In this document: piece by piece, positions 33,626 to 43,100 of the stretch
Layout of the letters: every line of letters starts with the position of its first letter
How positions within the stretch are numbered: the stretch's first letter is position 1
Origin: Agrobacterium sp. RAC06
GTDB taxonomy: Bacteria > Pseudomonadota > Alphaproteobacteria > Rhizobiales > Rhizobiaceae
Length of the DNA stretch: 64,000 bases
NCBI RefSeq assembly: GCF_001713475.1
Contig: NZ_CP016499.1
Coordinates: 1,612,001-1,676,000 of the forward strand
Direction of reading: 5' to 3'
Notes under the pieces: generated by a model
Told to the model about the DNA's origin: nothing
Database searches by the model: none
What the model saw: only the letters and a program-made list of their open reading frames with translations
Made by a program: the position numbers and the translations under genes

Positions 33626-34219
33626 ATGAAAAACACGGTGCAGAGAAACGATGTTCACGACGAGGACCGTCAGGCGCGGGCGATCGCCGAGCGTATCCGG
33701 CTGGAGCGGGAAACACGCGGCTGGTCGCTTGCCGAGCTTGCGGCGCGTTCGGGCGTCTCCAAGGCAATGATCAGCAAGGTGGAGCGCTGCGAGGCGAGCC
33801 CGACGGCAACCGTGCTCGGCCGCCTCTCCGGCGCCTTCGGCCTGCCGCTCTCGGTTCTTCTTGCGCTCGCCGAACGCGAGGGGGATCGACTGGCGCGCCA
33901 CAACGAGCAACCGCTCTGGATCGATCCGGATACGGGCTATACGCGGCGGACGCTTTCCCCTGGAAACGGAGGCCAGCTTGAATTGCTGGAAGTGGTCTTG
34001 CCGCCTGGCGTCCGAGTGCCCTACCCGGCCTCTGCCTTCAGCTTCCAGCACCAGCAGATCTACGTGCTCGAAGGCCGCCTCGACTTTATGGAAGGCACAC
34101 GCAGCCATCAGCTATCGACGGGTGACTGCCTGCAACTCGGCGCGCCCAGCGATTGCGTGTTCGTCAACGCCAGCGACCACGCAACCCGCTATTTGGTGGC
34201 CCTGACGCGTCGGGGCTAG
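33626..34219 (+). CDS. XRE-family regulator with C-terminal cupin domain
   Basis: 197 residues from the ATG at 33626, which follows 'aaggg' by five bases; a TTG further up is less likely. The helix-turn-helix is at about residues 20-75 ('TRGWSLAELAARSGVSKAMI', 'EASPTATVLGRLSGAFG'). The cupin sensor is at about 105-190 ('FQHQQIYVLEGRLDFMEG', 'LSTGDCLQLGA'). Regulators of this build commonly control a divergent catabolic gene, here the LLM monooxygenase. A weak inverted pair 'ctatcgta' / 'cactatag' lies at 33567-33592 in the shared promoter region. Confidence 0.9.
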   Translation: MKNTVQRNDVHDEDRQARAIAERIRLERETRGWSLAELAARSGVSKAMISKVERCEASPTATVLGRLSGAFGLPLSVLLALAEREGDRLARHNEQPLWIDPDTGYTRRTLSPGNGGQLELLEVVLPPGVRVPYPASAFSFQHQQIYVLEGRLDFMEGTRSHQLSTGDCLQLGAPSDCVFVNASDHATRYLVALTRRG

Positions 34220-34243
34220 GCGCCGATCTTCAGATCCGGCGCC
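34219..34243. terminator. Hairpin between convergent genes
   Basis: 'ggcgccg' and 'atct' pair with 'agat' and 'cggcgcc' across a two-base loop with a one-base bulge. It begins at the last base of the XRE gene and lies before the convergent lipoprotein stop. No clear U-run follows on either strand. Confidence 0.45.
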
Positions 34244-34255
34244 GTCCTCGGGAAC

Positions 34256-34810
34256 TTACTTCTTCTTCGGCTGTTCGAAGCCGATGAAGACGCGGGCCGT
34301 GCCGGAGATATTGCCGGGAACGGTTGCCACCTTGCTGTAAATGAACTGCGTCGGCTGGTTCACATCGGCAAGTGTGACGGCATACTGCTCGACTTCGTTG
34401 AAGACTTCCTGACCGCCATCCACGACGGTGACGCGCACCGGCAGATTGATCGTGCCGGCCTTGCCCTGCGGGCCTGCGACGAGTCGGCCCTGAACAAGCG
34501 CGTTGATCGTCAGTGATGTTTCGGTGCGAGCGCAGGAGCGCGTGGTGTCGGCGAGCGAGGCCTGGAAGATGACCTGCTCGGCATCGCCGTCCTTGCCGCG
34601 CGCATAGGTGCGATAGGCGGCGGTTCCGTCACGCAGAGAGATCTGCGGGCAGAAGCCCTGCACGAAAGCCTGCTGAGTTGCGGCTGCAGCCGCGTTGCCT
34701 GGCTCCGACGGCGAAAGGCCGAGGCCACTGCCGAGACCGCCGGCGTTGCAGCCCGAAAGAACCATCATCAGCGAAACGGCGATCACACCGCGCGACACGT
34801 TTACAGACAC
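34256..34810 (-). CDS. Hypothetical lipoprotein
   Basis: 184 residues. A signal peptide ends in 'MMVLSGCN', a lipobox with Cys at about residue 21, so it is probably an outer- or inner-membrane lipoprotein. A Gly/Ala-rich linker is followed by a beta-rich domain with two cysteines ('GFCPQISLRDG', 'TTRSCARTE') that may form a disulfide. Rhizobial relatives of this size are annotated only as hypothetical; I do not know a function. It is divergent from thrC. Confidence 0.85.
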   Translation of the reverse strand: MSVNVSRGVIAVSLMMVLSGCNAGGLGSGLGLSPSEPGNAAAAATQQAFVQGFCPQISLRDGTAAYRTYARGKDGDAEQVIFQASLADTTRSCARTETSLTINALVQGRLVAGPQGKAGTINLPVRVTVVDGGQEVFNEVEQYAVTLADVNQPTQFIYSKVATVPGNISGTARVFIGFEQPKKK

Positions 34811-35113
34811 GAGACTTCACCTTCCGCATGCTCGGCCCGAGGCCGAAAAACAGTCAAACTTGAGGCTTTTCAGCGCCCTCGCGGATGGTCTATACCAGCG
34901 GCCACGACAAAAATCGATTGGGTAGCCGGCAATTTGCTTCAATTTTCGATGGACCTTCGAGAGCCGGCAGGAGTCTCGGTATCAGCGCGTGAATGCACGA
35001 CTGCCGGGCTTGCGAAATCCTGGCCGGTGCACTGGCGCAAACGGGCAAACCTCTTTATCCGAAACGCCATAGGTTTGACGGCGGCTTCGGCTCCGAATTC
35101 TTGAACTTTAGGG
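34811..35113. other. Intergenic region, divergent promoters of the lipoprotein and thrC
   Basis: 303 bases without a credible reading frame. AT-richer parts at about 34905-34950 and 35040-35110 are the likely promoters. I see no riboswitch-like structure or threonine leader peptide. Confidence 0.5.
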
Positions 35114-36520
35114 ATGAGCGACGTGGAATATGTTTCGACCCGCGGCGAGGCTCCGAGCCTCGGCTTTTGTGACGCACTTCTGGCAGGCCTTGCCCGGGAC
35201 GGCGGGCTCTATGTGCCGCGCGAATGGCCGCAGATGTCGAAAAAGGCGATCCGCGGGTTGCGCGGCAAGTCCTATGAAGAGGTCGCCTTCGAGGTGCTCC
35301 TGCCCTTTACGAACGGGGAGATCGAGCCCGACACCTTCCGCGCGATGATCGACGAGGCTTATTCGACCTTCAAGCATCCGGCCGTCGCACCGCTGGTGCA
35401 GACGGGGCCGAATTCCTTCGTGCTTGAGCTCTTCCATGGCACGACGCTCGCCTTCAAGGACGTGGCGATGCAGCTGCTCGCCCGCCTGATGGACCATGTT
35501 CTGGAAAAACGCGGCGAGCGGGCAACCATCGTCGGCGCGACCTCAGGCGACACCGGTGGGGCCGCGATCGATGCCTTTGCGGGTCGTGCGCGCACCGACA
35601 TCTTCATCCTTTTCCCGCATGGCAAGGTTTCGCCGGTGCAGCAGCGCCAGATGACCTCGTCGCAGGACGAAAACGTGCATGCCATCGCCGTCGAAGGCAA
35701 TTTCGACGACTGCCAGAACCTGGTAAAGGCGATGTTCAACGACGTACCGTTCCGCGATCGCGTCGGTCTTTCCGGCGTCAACTCGATCAACTGGGCGCGC
35801 ATCATGGCGCAGGTGGTCTACTACTTCACCTCTGCAGTCGCGCTTGGCGCCCCCGACCGGAAGGTGTCGTTCACGGTTCCCACCGGCAATTTCGGCGACA
35901 TCTTCGCCGGTTATGTCGCCAAGAAGATGGGCCTGCCGATCGACAAGCTGGTCATTGCCACCAATGACAATGACATTCTGGCGCGCACGATGAAAACCGG
36001 CCGCTACGAGATGAAGGGCGTCTCGGCGACCACCTCGCCGTCAATGGACATCCAGATCTCGTCGAACTTCGAACGCCTGCTGTTCGAGGCCTATGGGCGC
36101 GATGCTTCCGCGATCCGTTCGGCGATGGAGGGACTGAAGCAGTCCGGCGCCTTCGAGATCCAGCCGGAAGCACTGAAGTTCATCCGCAAGGATTTCCGCG
36201 CCGGGCGCGCGACGCAGAAGGAAGTGGCGAAGACGATCCGCACCGTTCTCGACGAGACCGGGTACCTGCTCGACCCGCATACGGCCGTCGGCGTGCATGT
36301 GGCAAGCAAGTTCGAAAAGCCGCAAAGCCCGATGGTTGTGCTGGCGACGGCCCATCCGGCCAAGTTCCCGGCGGCAGTAAAATCGGCCTCCGGTATTGAC
36401 CCCGCGCTTCCGGCGTGGCTTGCTGATCTGATGGACAGGGAGGAGCGCTTCGAAGTCCTGCCCGCGGAACTGAAAGCCATCGAAAGCTTTGTCAGCAAAC
36501 AGGCGCGAGCAGTCAGGTAG
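35114..36520 (+). CDS. thrC: Threonine synthase
   Basis: 468-residue PLP enzyme that converts O-phosphohomoserine to threonine, the last step of threonine synthesis. The family start 'YVSTRGEAPSLGFCDALLAG' is present. The PLP lysine is about residue 115 in 'GTTLAFKDVAMQLLARL'. 'ATSGDTGGAAIDAFAG' is the phosphate-binding loop and 'VPTGNFGDIFAGYVAKKMG' is a further signature. Length fits the long (type I) bacterial enzyme. It is followed 20 bases later by the M16 peptidase, an arrangement I recall as conserved in rhizobia. Homoserine kinase thrB is also in the window. Confidence 0.97.
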   Translation: MSDVEYVSTRGEAPSLGFCDALLAGLARDGGLYVPREWPQMSKKAIRGLRGKSYEEVAFEVLLPFTNGEIEPDTFRAMIDEAYSTFKHPAVAPLVQTGPNSFVLELFHGTTLAFKDVAMQLLARLMDHVLEKRGERATIVGATSGDTGGAAIDAFAGRARTDIFILFPHGKVSPVQQRQMTSSQDENVHAIAVEGNFDDCQNLVKAMFNDVPFRDRVGLSGVNSINWARIMAQVVYYFTSAVALGAPDRKVSFTVPTGNFGDIFAGYVAKKMGLPIDKLVIATNDNDILARTMKTGRYEMKGVSATTSPSMDIQISSNFERLLFEAYGRDASAIRSAMEGLKQSGAFEIQPEALKFIRKDFRAGRATQKEVAKTIRTVLDETGYLLDPHTAVGVHVASKFEKPQSPMVVLATAHPAKFPAAVKSASGIDPALPAWLADLMDREERFEVLPAELKAIESFVSKQARAVR

Positions 36521-36540
36521 GAAGTGCGGAAAGACGGACC

Positions 36541-37839
36541 ATGAATGTTGAATGCACCCGGCTTCCATCGGGTTTGACTGTCGTAACCGAAAACATGCCC
36601 CATCTGGAAAGCGTGGCTCTCGGAACCTGGATCAAGTCCGGCTCGCGTAACGAGACCGAAGCCGAGCATGGCATTGCGCATCTGCTCGAGCATATGGCGT
36701 TCAAGGGTACGAATACGCGCACGGCCCGGCAGATCGCCGAGCAGATCGAGAATGTCGGCGGCGAAGTGAACGCCGCCACCTCGACGGAAACGACCTCCTA
36801 TTACGCCCGCGTGCTGAAGGACAATGTTCCGCTCGCGGTCGATATCCTCGCCGACATCCTGACCGACAGCGTCTTCGACGAGGAGGAACTGGAGCGCGAG
36901 AAGCACGTCATCCTGCAGGAAATCGGCGCAGCCGACGATACCCCAGACGACGTGGTCTTCGACCGTTTCTCCGAACAGGCCTATCGCGGCCAGACGATCG
37001 GCCGTAGCATTCTTGGCACGCCCGAGACGGTGCAGTCCTTCTCCAGCGACCAGATCCGCGCCTATCTGTCGCGCAACTACACGACCGACCGGATGTTCGT
37101 CGTGGCCGCCGGCAAGGTCGACCACGATGCCTTCGTCAAGCAGGTGGAGCAGCGTTTCGCCTCGCTGCCGACAAAGCCGTCTGCGACGCCGGTGATGGAT
37201 GCCGCGCACTATACCGGTGGCGAGTCGCGGGAAGAACGCGACCTGATGGATACCCAGGTCCTGCTCGGCTTCGAGGGCAAGGCCTATCACATGCGCGACT
37301 TCTACTGCTCGCAGATCCTCGCCAACATTCTCGGTGGCGGCATGTCTTCGCGGCTGTTCCAGGAAGTGCGCGAGATCCGTGGCCTGTGCTATTCGGTCTA
37401 CGCCTTCCACTGGGGCTTTTCGGATACCGGCATTTTCGGCATCCATGCCGCGACCGGCGGCGAGAACCTGCCGGAACTGGTGCCCGTGATCATCGATGAG
37501 CTGCGCAAGGTCTCCGACCGCATCGACCAGCAGGAAATCGAGCGTTCGCGGGCGCAGATCCGCGCCCAGCTTCTGATGGGCCAGGAGAGCCCGGCTGCCC
37601 GCGCCGGTCAGATCGCCCGGCAGATGATGCTCTACGGACGCACCATTCCGAACCAGGAAATGATGGAACGGCTTGCCGGCATCACCACCGAACGCCTGAC
37701 GGACCTTGCCGGTCGGCTGTTCTTCGACACGGTTCCGACGCTGTCGGCCATTGGCCCGGTCGATCATCTGGTTCCGCTCGACGATATCAGAGGCGCGCTG
37801 ACGACACAGCCTGCCGGTATCCGCAAGGCCGTCGGCTAA
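36541..37839 (+). CDS. M16 zinc peptidase, mitochondrial-processing-peptidase-like
   Basis: 432 residues. The inverted zinc motif HxxEH is 'HLLEH' at residues 47-51, with a downstream Glu in the 'ERE' helix region near residues 120-130. The C-terminal half is the inactive pseudo-repeat of the clam-shell fold ('GGGMSSRLFQEVREIRGLCY'). It resembles the catalytic beta subunit of the mitochondrial processing peptidase; the bacterial form degrades small peptides. No signal peptide, so it is cytoplasmic. It probably shares a transcript with thrC and the acetyltransferase. Confidence 0.93.
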   Translation: MNVECTRLPSGLTVVTENMPHLESVALGTWIKSGSRNETEAEHGIAHLLEHMAFKGTNTRTARQIAEQIENVGGEVNAATSTETTSYYARVLKDNVPLAVDILADILTDSVFDEEELEREKHVILQEIGAADDTPDDVVFDRFSEQAYRGQTIGRSILGTPETVQSFSSDQIRAYLSRNYTTDRMFVVAAGKVDHDAFVKQVEQRFASLPTKPSATPVMDAAHYTGGESREERDLMDTQVLLGFEGKAYHMRDFYCSQILANILGGGMSSRLFQEVREIRGLCYSVYAFHWGFSDTGIFGIHAATGGENLPELVPVIIDELRKVSDRIDQQEIERSRAQIRAQLLMGQESPAARAGQIARQMMLYGRTIPNQEMMERLAGITTERLTDLAGRLFFDTVPTLSAIGPVDHLVPLDDIRGALTTQPAGIRKAVG

Positions 37840-37900
37840 GGGCCGCCGGCACAGACTGCGACCGGCGGGGACCCCGCCGGACATCGCTTGGGGATTGACG

Positions 37901-38512
37901 ATGACGCGCTCGGTGTTTCGGTTTCTGTCCCGGCAGCCGGATATGCCGGAAATCACCAGCGAACGACTCCTCCTTCGCCTGCCCCGCTTCCGCGATTTCG
38001 AGCAATGGCACCAGCTGCGCAAAGAGAGCCGTGCATTTCTGCAGCCATGGGAGCCGTCCTGGCGCACCGACGAGCTGACCGAGCGCGCGTTTCGGCAGCG
38101 TGTGCTGCGTAATGAACAGGAATTTCACTCCGGCATGGCAGTGCCCTTCTTTGTCTTCGATCGGGCCGAGGACACCTTGCTGGGCGGGCTCACCATCGGT
38201 CTCATCCGCCGCGGAGCGGCTCAAAGCTGCATGATCGGCTACTGGATGGGCGAACGTCATGCCGGCCAGGGCCACATGTTTGCCGCACTTCAGCTGGCTA
38301 TTCCCTACATCTTCGGGCCACTCGAGTTGCACCGTATCGAAGCAGCCTGTATTCCGGACAACGTCAACAGCCTGAGGCTACTCGAAAAAGCGGGATTTGA
38401 GCGGGAAGGTCTTTTGCGCGATTATCTGAAAATCAACGGGGAATGGCGCGACCATCTGCTGTATTCCCGGATCGGCGGCCATAAGGCGCGGAACGGCAAG
38501 ACGCCCTCATGA
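37901..38512 (+). CDS. GNAT acetyltransferase, RimJ/RimL type
   Basis: 203 residues from the ATG at 37901 (a TTG at 37895 is possible). The RimJ-like pattern is 'EITSERLLLRLPRFRDFEQW', 'IGYWMGERHAGQGHMFAAL' with the acetyl-CoA loop, and 'HRIEAACIPDNVNSLRLLEK'. It would acetylate a protein N-terminus (ribosomal S5 or S18 type) or a small amine; the target is not certain. Its stop overlaps the start of the GGDEF-EAL gene by 4 bases (ATGA). Confidence 0.9.
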   Translation: MTRSVFRFLSRQPDMPEITSERLLLRLPRFRDFEQWHQLRKESRAFLQPWEPSWRTDELTERAFRQRVLRNEQEFHSGMAVPFFVFDRAEDTLLGGLTIGLIRRGAAQSCMIGYWMGERHAGQGHMFAALQLAIPYIFGPLELHRIEAACIPDNVNSLRLLEKAGFEREGLLRDYLKINGEWRDHLLYSRIGGHKARNGKTPS

Positions 38513-41421
38513 CGAATACCCGAACCCTTTCGCGCGCCGTGCCTCGCCTCGCCGCCCTTTGGATTGCTGCGCTTACGACAGCATATCTGTGCCTCGCTGC
38601 ATCGGCGGCATTCGCCGTCGAGCCGGTGAAGATTGCGCGCGACGACACTGCGCTCGACCTGACGGCAACCACCGAGATCTACACGAACCAGGGCGAGGCC
38701 TTCCAGGTTTCGACCGCCGCCGGTGCCGACGGCATTCGCCGGCGCATCGAGGTGCGTTCGAGCTCCGAGGAGCATCAGGGCGACTGGGCTGTCTTTGCGC
38801 TCGCCAATGTCTCGGAAGAACAGCTGGAGCGCGTGATCGTCGCACCGCATTTCCGTCTTTCCGGTTCCAGGATGTTCTGGCCGGATCTCGGCTCCCAGCG
38901 CATCATGGCGATCACGCCATCGGAAGGCTTTGCGCTCGACCGCGTGCCGGGCCCCGATGCCGACGTCTTCCGCATTACGCTCAATCCGGGCACGGTCATC
39001 ACCTTTGTTGCCGAGCTCGCGACGCCGGAGTTGCCGCAGATCTATCTCTGGGAGCCGGACGCCTACAAGGACACGGTCAACGCCTTCACCCTCTATCGCG
39101 GTATCGTGCTCGGCATTGCCGGTCTGCTCGCGGTGTTCCTGACGATCCTTTTCGTGGTCAAGGGAACGTCGATGCTGCCGGCCGCGGCAGCGCTTGCCTG
39201 GGCGGTTCTCGCCTATATCTGCGTCGACTTCGGCTTCCTCGAAAAGCTGATCTCGCTCACCTCGTCCGACATCCGAATGTGGCGCGCCGGAGCGGAAGTG
39301 GCGCTTGCCTCGTCGCTGGTCATCTTCCTCTTCACCTATCTCAACCTCAACCGCTGGCATGTGCATCTGGGCTACGCGACGCTTGCCTGGATGCTCGGCC
39401 TTACCGTGCTCTTCGGCGTAGCGATCTTCGACCCATCGATTGCTGCTGGCATCGCGCGTGTCTCCTTTGCGCTGACGGGCGTGGTCGGCATCGGGCTGAT
39501 CATCTATCTCGGCTTCAATCGCTACGACCGCGCCGTGCTTCTGGTGCCGACCTGGGCCCTGATCCTGGTCTGGCTCTTCGCGGGCTGGCTGACCGTGACC
39601 GGCCAGCTCGACAACGACATCATCCAGCCGGCGCTTGGCGGTGGTCTGGTTCTCATCGTTCTCCTGATCGGCTTTACGGTCATGCAGCACGCCTTTGCCG
39701 GCGGCGCCTATCAGCAGGGTCTGTTCTCAGACCTCGAACGCCAGTCGCTGGCGCTCACCGGGTCCGGCGACACCGTCTGGGACTGGGACGTGGCGCGCGA
39801 CCGCGTGGTGACGAGCCCTGATGTCTCGATACGTCTCGGCCTGTCGCCCGGCACCATGCATGGTCCAGCGCGCAACTGGCTGCCGCGCCTGCATCCCGAC
39901 GACCGGGACCGCTTTCGTGCGACGCTCGACGTGCTACTCGAACATCGCAAGGGCCGGCTGAGTCACGAATTTCGGATCCGCGCCGAGGATGGCCACTTCC
40001 ACTGGCTGAAGATCCGGGCGCGGCCGGTGCTCGGCTCGAACGGCGAGGTCATCCGCTGCGTCGGCACGATCATCGATGTCACCGAGCAGAAGAACTCGAT
40101 CGACCGGCTGCTGGTCGATGCCATGCACGACAATCTGACGGGCCTGCCGAACCGCGAGGTCTTCCTCGACCGGCTGCAGGCGATCCTGTCGCTTGCCTCG
40201 ACATCAGAGAGCGTGCGGCCTACCGTACTCGCGATCGATATCGACCGTTACAAGCAGGTCAATGACGCGCTGGGCATTGCAGCCGGTGACAATATCCTGA
40301 TCGCCATCACGCGCCGCCTGCGCCGGCTCCTGAAGCCGCAGGATACGCTGGCGCGCCTTTCCGGCGACGAGTTCGGGCTGATCCTGGTGTCGGAAAAGGA
40401 TCCGGCCAAGATCGCCGACTTTGCGGATGCCATTTCCAAGGCGATCATGGTGCCGCTGAATTTCGCCAATCGCGAGATCAGCCTGACAGCCTCGATCGGC
40501 CTCGTGTCCTGGGTCGACCAGCAAGAGAGCGCGGCCAGCCTGCTCGCCGACGCGGAGCTTGCCATGTACCGGGCGAAACGATCAGGTGGCAATCGCGTCG
40601 AGCCCTTCCGTCCGGCCTTCCGCACCGTCAGCACCGACCGCCTACAGCTGGAGACGGATCTCCGCCGCACCATCGAGCGCAAGGAGCTGTCGATGGCCTA
40701 TCAGCCGATCGTCAGGCTTGCGAATGGCGAGATCGCCGGCTTCGAGGCGCTGATGCGCTGGGATCATCCGAAGCGCGGCAACATCTCGCCGACGGAGTTC
40801 ATTCCGATCGCGGAAATGTCGGACCTGATCGAGCCGCTCGGCATGTTCGCGCTGGAGCGCGCATCGGGTGACCTGATGGACTGGGAACGCCAGACGGGCG
40901 AACTGCCGATCTTCGTCTCGGTCAACCTCTCTTCGGCGCAGCTGATCTCGAGCGAGATCTACAACGACATCCGCGCCATGCTGGTGAAGACCCAGTGCGA
41001 TCCGAAGCGGATCAAGCTGGAGCTGACCGAAAGCGTCGTGATGGAAAATCCGGAACAGGCGCGCCTGATGCTGGAAAAGCTGAAGGACACCGGCATCAGC
41101 CTGGCGCTCGACGATTTCGGCACCGGCTATTCATCGCTTGCCTATCTCACTCGCTTCCCCTTCGACACGATCAAGCTCGACAAGGCGCTGGTCTGCGACC
41201 AGTCGGACAAGAAGTCCGTGCTGTTACGCTCCGTCGTCTCGATGGCGCGCGGGCTCGACATGCAGGTGGTGGCCGAGGGCATCCAGACCGACCAGGACGC
41301 CGCAGACCTTGCGATGATGGGCTGCGACTTCGGCCAGAGCTATCTGTTCGGCCCGCCCTTGGGTTCGGAGTCGGTGCTGAGGCTGCTCAAGGAACGGTTT
41401 CCGCTGATGAAGCGGGCGTGA
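38509..41421 (+). CDS. Membrane-bound PAS-GGDEF-EAL cyclic-di-GMP protein
   Basis: 970 residues. A signal peptide ends at 'SAAFAVEP', then a periplasmic domain (about 40-185), then about seven transmembrane helices (190-400). Cytoplasmic domains follow: PAS (about 415-530), GGDEF (about 540-700) with 'RLSGDEFG' near residue 617, and EAL (about 715-960) with 'FEALMRW' near 745 and 'DDFGTGYSSLAYL'. The EAL site looks intact, so phosphodiesterase activity is likely; cyclase activity is possible because SGDEF is usually tolerated. The inhibitory site upstream of GGDEF reads 'KPQD' rather than RxxD. The start overlaps the acetyltransferase gene. Confidence 0.93.
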   Translation: MTNTRTLSRAVPRLAALWIAALTTAYLCLAASAAFAVEPVKIARDDTALDLTATTEIYTNQGEAFQVSTAAGADGIRRRIEVRSSSEEHQGDWAVFALANVSEEQLERVIVAPHFRLSGSRMFWPDLGSQRIMAITPSEGFALDRVPGPDADVFRITLNPGTVITFVAELATPELPQIYLWEPDAYKDTVNAFTLYRGIVLGIAGLLAVFLTILFVVKGTSMLPAAAALAWAVLAYICVDFGFLEKLISLTSSDIRMWRAGAEVALASSLVIFLFTYLNLNRWHVHLGYATLAWMLGLTVLFGVAIFDPSIAAGIARVSFALTGVVGIGLIIYLGFNRYDRAVLLVPTWALILVWLFAGWLTVTGQLDNDIIQPALGGGLVLIVLLIGFTVMQHAFAGGAYQQGLFSDLERQSLALTGSGDTVWDWDVARDRVVTSPDVSIRLGLSPGTMHGPARNWLPRLHPDDRDRFRATLDVLLEHRKGRLSHEFRIRAEDGHFHWLKIRARPVLGSNGEVIRCVGTIIDVTEQKNSIDRLLVDAMHDNLTGLPNREVFLDRLQAILSLASTSESVRPTVLAIDIDRYKQVNDALGIAAGDNILIAITRRLRRLLKPQDTLARLSGDEFGLILVSEKDPAKIADFADAISKAIMVPLNFANREISLTASIGLVSWVDQQESAASLLADAELAMYRAKRSGGNRVEPFRPAFRTVSTDRLQLETDLRRTIERKELSMAYQPIVRLANGEIAGFEALMRWDHPKRGNISPTEFIPIAEMSDLIEPLGMFALERASGDLMDWERQTGELPIFVSVNLSSAQLISSEIYNDIRAMLVKTQCDPKRIKLELTESVVMENPEQARLMLEKLKDTGISLALDDFGTGYSSLAYLTRFPFDTIKLDKALVCDQSDKKSVLLRSVVSMARGLDMQVVAEGIQTDQDAADLAMMGCDFGQSYLFGPPLGSESVLRLLKERFPLMKRA

Positions 41422-41433
41422 GGCGGAAGGGCC

Positions 41434-42069
41434 TCACGTGCGTTGGAAGGCGACCTGGAGGCCCAGCCCGACGAGGATCGCGCCCCCTGTCCTTTGCAGA
41501 TTGCGCTGCAGCGCCGAGACCCGTGATAGACGCGCGGTGATCGCGCCGGCCGCCAGGACGCAGACAATATCGGCGATGGTGAACATCGCATTGACCAGCG
41601 TGCCGAGGATCAGGAACTGCAGCCAGACTGGAAAGCCTGCCGTCGCATCGATGAACTGCGGCAGGAAGGCCAGGAAGAAAATCGCCGTCTTCGGGTTGAG
41701 TATTTCAACAAGCATGCTCTCCAGGAATGCACGGCCTGCTGATTTTACGGGCGGCAGTGCGCCGCTCATGCCACCAGCCGCGCGGGCGGCACGGAACATG
41801 CGGACACCGAGATAGATCAGATAGGCAGCGCCTGCGAGCTTCACCGCGACATAGAGCGTGGGGACCAGGTGGAAAAGGATGGACAGGCCTGCGGCGGCGG
41901 CCACCACATGCACATAACATCCGACATGAATGCCAAGCGTCGCCATCAGGCCCGCGCGGCGATCCGCAGCCAGCGTGCGGGCCGCGACATAGAGCATGGC
42001 GGGCCCCGGGATGAAGGCGAAGACGGTCGTGGTGAGGAAGAAAGCGAAGAGGATCTCGACGGCAGGCAT
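41434..42069 (-). CDS. LysE/RhtB-family exporter
   Basis: 211 residues with about six transmembrane helices. The family signature near the N-terminus is 'FAFIPGPAMLYVAARTLAAD', followed by 'GRRAGLMATLGIHVGCYVHV'-type sequence and 'LVEILNPKTAIFFLAFLPQF'. It exports amino acids or homoserine lactone-like compounds; the precise substrate cannot be given. It is divergent from an AraC regulator 180 bases away and convergent with the GGDEF-EAL gene. Confidence 0.93.
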   Translation of the reverse strand: MPAVEILFAFFLTTTVFAFIPGPAMLYVAARTLAADRRAGLMATLGIHVGCYVHVVAAAAGLSILFHLVPTLYVAVKLAGAAYLIYLGVRMFRAARAAGGMSGALPPVKSAGRAFLESMLVEILNPKTAIFFLAFLPQFIDATAGFPVWLQFLILGTLVNAMFTIADIVCVLAAGAITARLSRVSALQRNLQRTGGAILVGLGLQVAFQRT

Positions 42070-42248
42070 GGATGGGCCTCACTGTGATCTGGGCATGATG
42101 GCCAGACGCTCGGAACATTGACCTCTCAGGTGGAGAGATGCAAGCCTTGCAACTGGGGCCGACGACAAAGCATGGGCCAGTTCCGCAGGATTTATCGGTC
42201 GGGATCGTGCAAGACTTCAGACGACTTCAATCACGCCAGAGAGTTCTC

Positions 42249-43100
42249 ATGCATCGCCAGAAAGCTTATCACGACCGTCTCGATCGGGTCCTCGACTACA
42301 TCTACACCCATCTGGACGATGATCTCTCTTTCGACCGTCTGGCGGACGTCGCCTGCCTTTCGTCCCATCATTGGAGCCGCATCTATTCAGCCATGCGCGG
42401 AGAGACGATTGTCGCCACGATCCGGCGGCTGAGGCTCCAGCGTGCGGCTGATCAACTCGCGAATTCCGATGCGGATATACAGGCCATCACCCGGCGCGCC
42501 CGCTACAGCTCTGCCGACAGCTTCGGGCGGGCATTCAAGGAGGCCTTCGGTACGAGCCCGACTGCTTACCGCGAGATGGGCTCGCATGCCGCGTTCAAAG
42601 CCGCCAGCATGGCCAGCGACGGCCGCGGTTTTCCCGTGACGGTGGAAACCTTGCCGGAGCGCCGCTGCGCTGGGATCGATCACACAGGATCTTACATGAA
42701 CATCGACCATGCCATGGGCAAACTGTTCGGCGAACTTGTCCAGCGATCTCTTCTACCGGAGGAGCCTGCCATGATCGGCATGTTTTTCGACGATCCCGAT
42801 TTCGGGCCAGAGCACGCCCTGCGTTCGCGGGCCTGCTTGCCGATACCCGTTTCCATTGCCATCGAAATGCCGCTGGTGGAGACAGTTCTGCGCGGTGGGG
42901 CCTACGCCAAGCTCAGCTACAAGGGGCCTTATGCCGATATGCGGGGTGCCTATCGCTGGCTGCTTGGCACTTGGTTGCCCGCCTCCGGTTACGAGCCGGA
43001 TGATGCGCCAATCTTCGAAGCCTATCTCAACGACGCGCGTCACGTGCCGCAAGCGGAACTGCGCACAGACATTCACCTGCCGCTGAAAGCCGCGCCATGA
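42249..43100 (+). CDS. AraC-family regulator with GyrI-like effector domain
   Basis: 283 residues from the ATG at 42249 ('MHRQKAYHDRLDRVLDYIY'). The AraC DNA-binding domain is N-terminal (about 8-105, 'LADVACLSSHHWSRIYSAM', 'FGRAFKEAFGTSPTAYRE'). The C-terminal domain (about 125-280) is GyrI-like ('VETLPERRCAGIDHTGSY', 'YKGPYADMRGAYRWLLGTWL'), which in Rob/BmrR-like proteins binds drugs or other amphipathic ligands. It overlaps the DUF1801 gene by 4 bases and may control the divergent LysE exporter. Confidence 0.9.
   Translation: MHRQKAYHDRLDRVLDYIYTHLDDDLSFDRLADVACLSSHHWSRIYSAMRGETIVATIRRLRLQRAADQLANSDADIQAITRRARYSSADSFGRAFKEAFGTSPTAYREMGSHAAFKAASMASDGRGFPVTVETLPERRCAGIDHTGSYMNIDHAMGKLFGELVQRSLLPEEPAMIGMFFDDPDFGPEHALRSRACLPIPVSIAIEMPLVETVLRGGAYAKLSYKGPYADMRGAYRWLLGTWLPASGYEPDDAPIFEAYLNDARHVPQAELRTDIHLPLKAAP

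Noticed and set aside
36091..38067. 658-codon minus-strand frame opposite thrC and the M16 peptidase
   Set aside because: It runs across two well-supported plus-strand genes and their junction, and has no signal or domain of its own.
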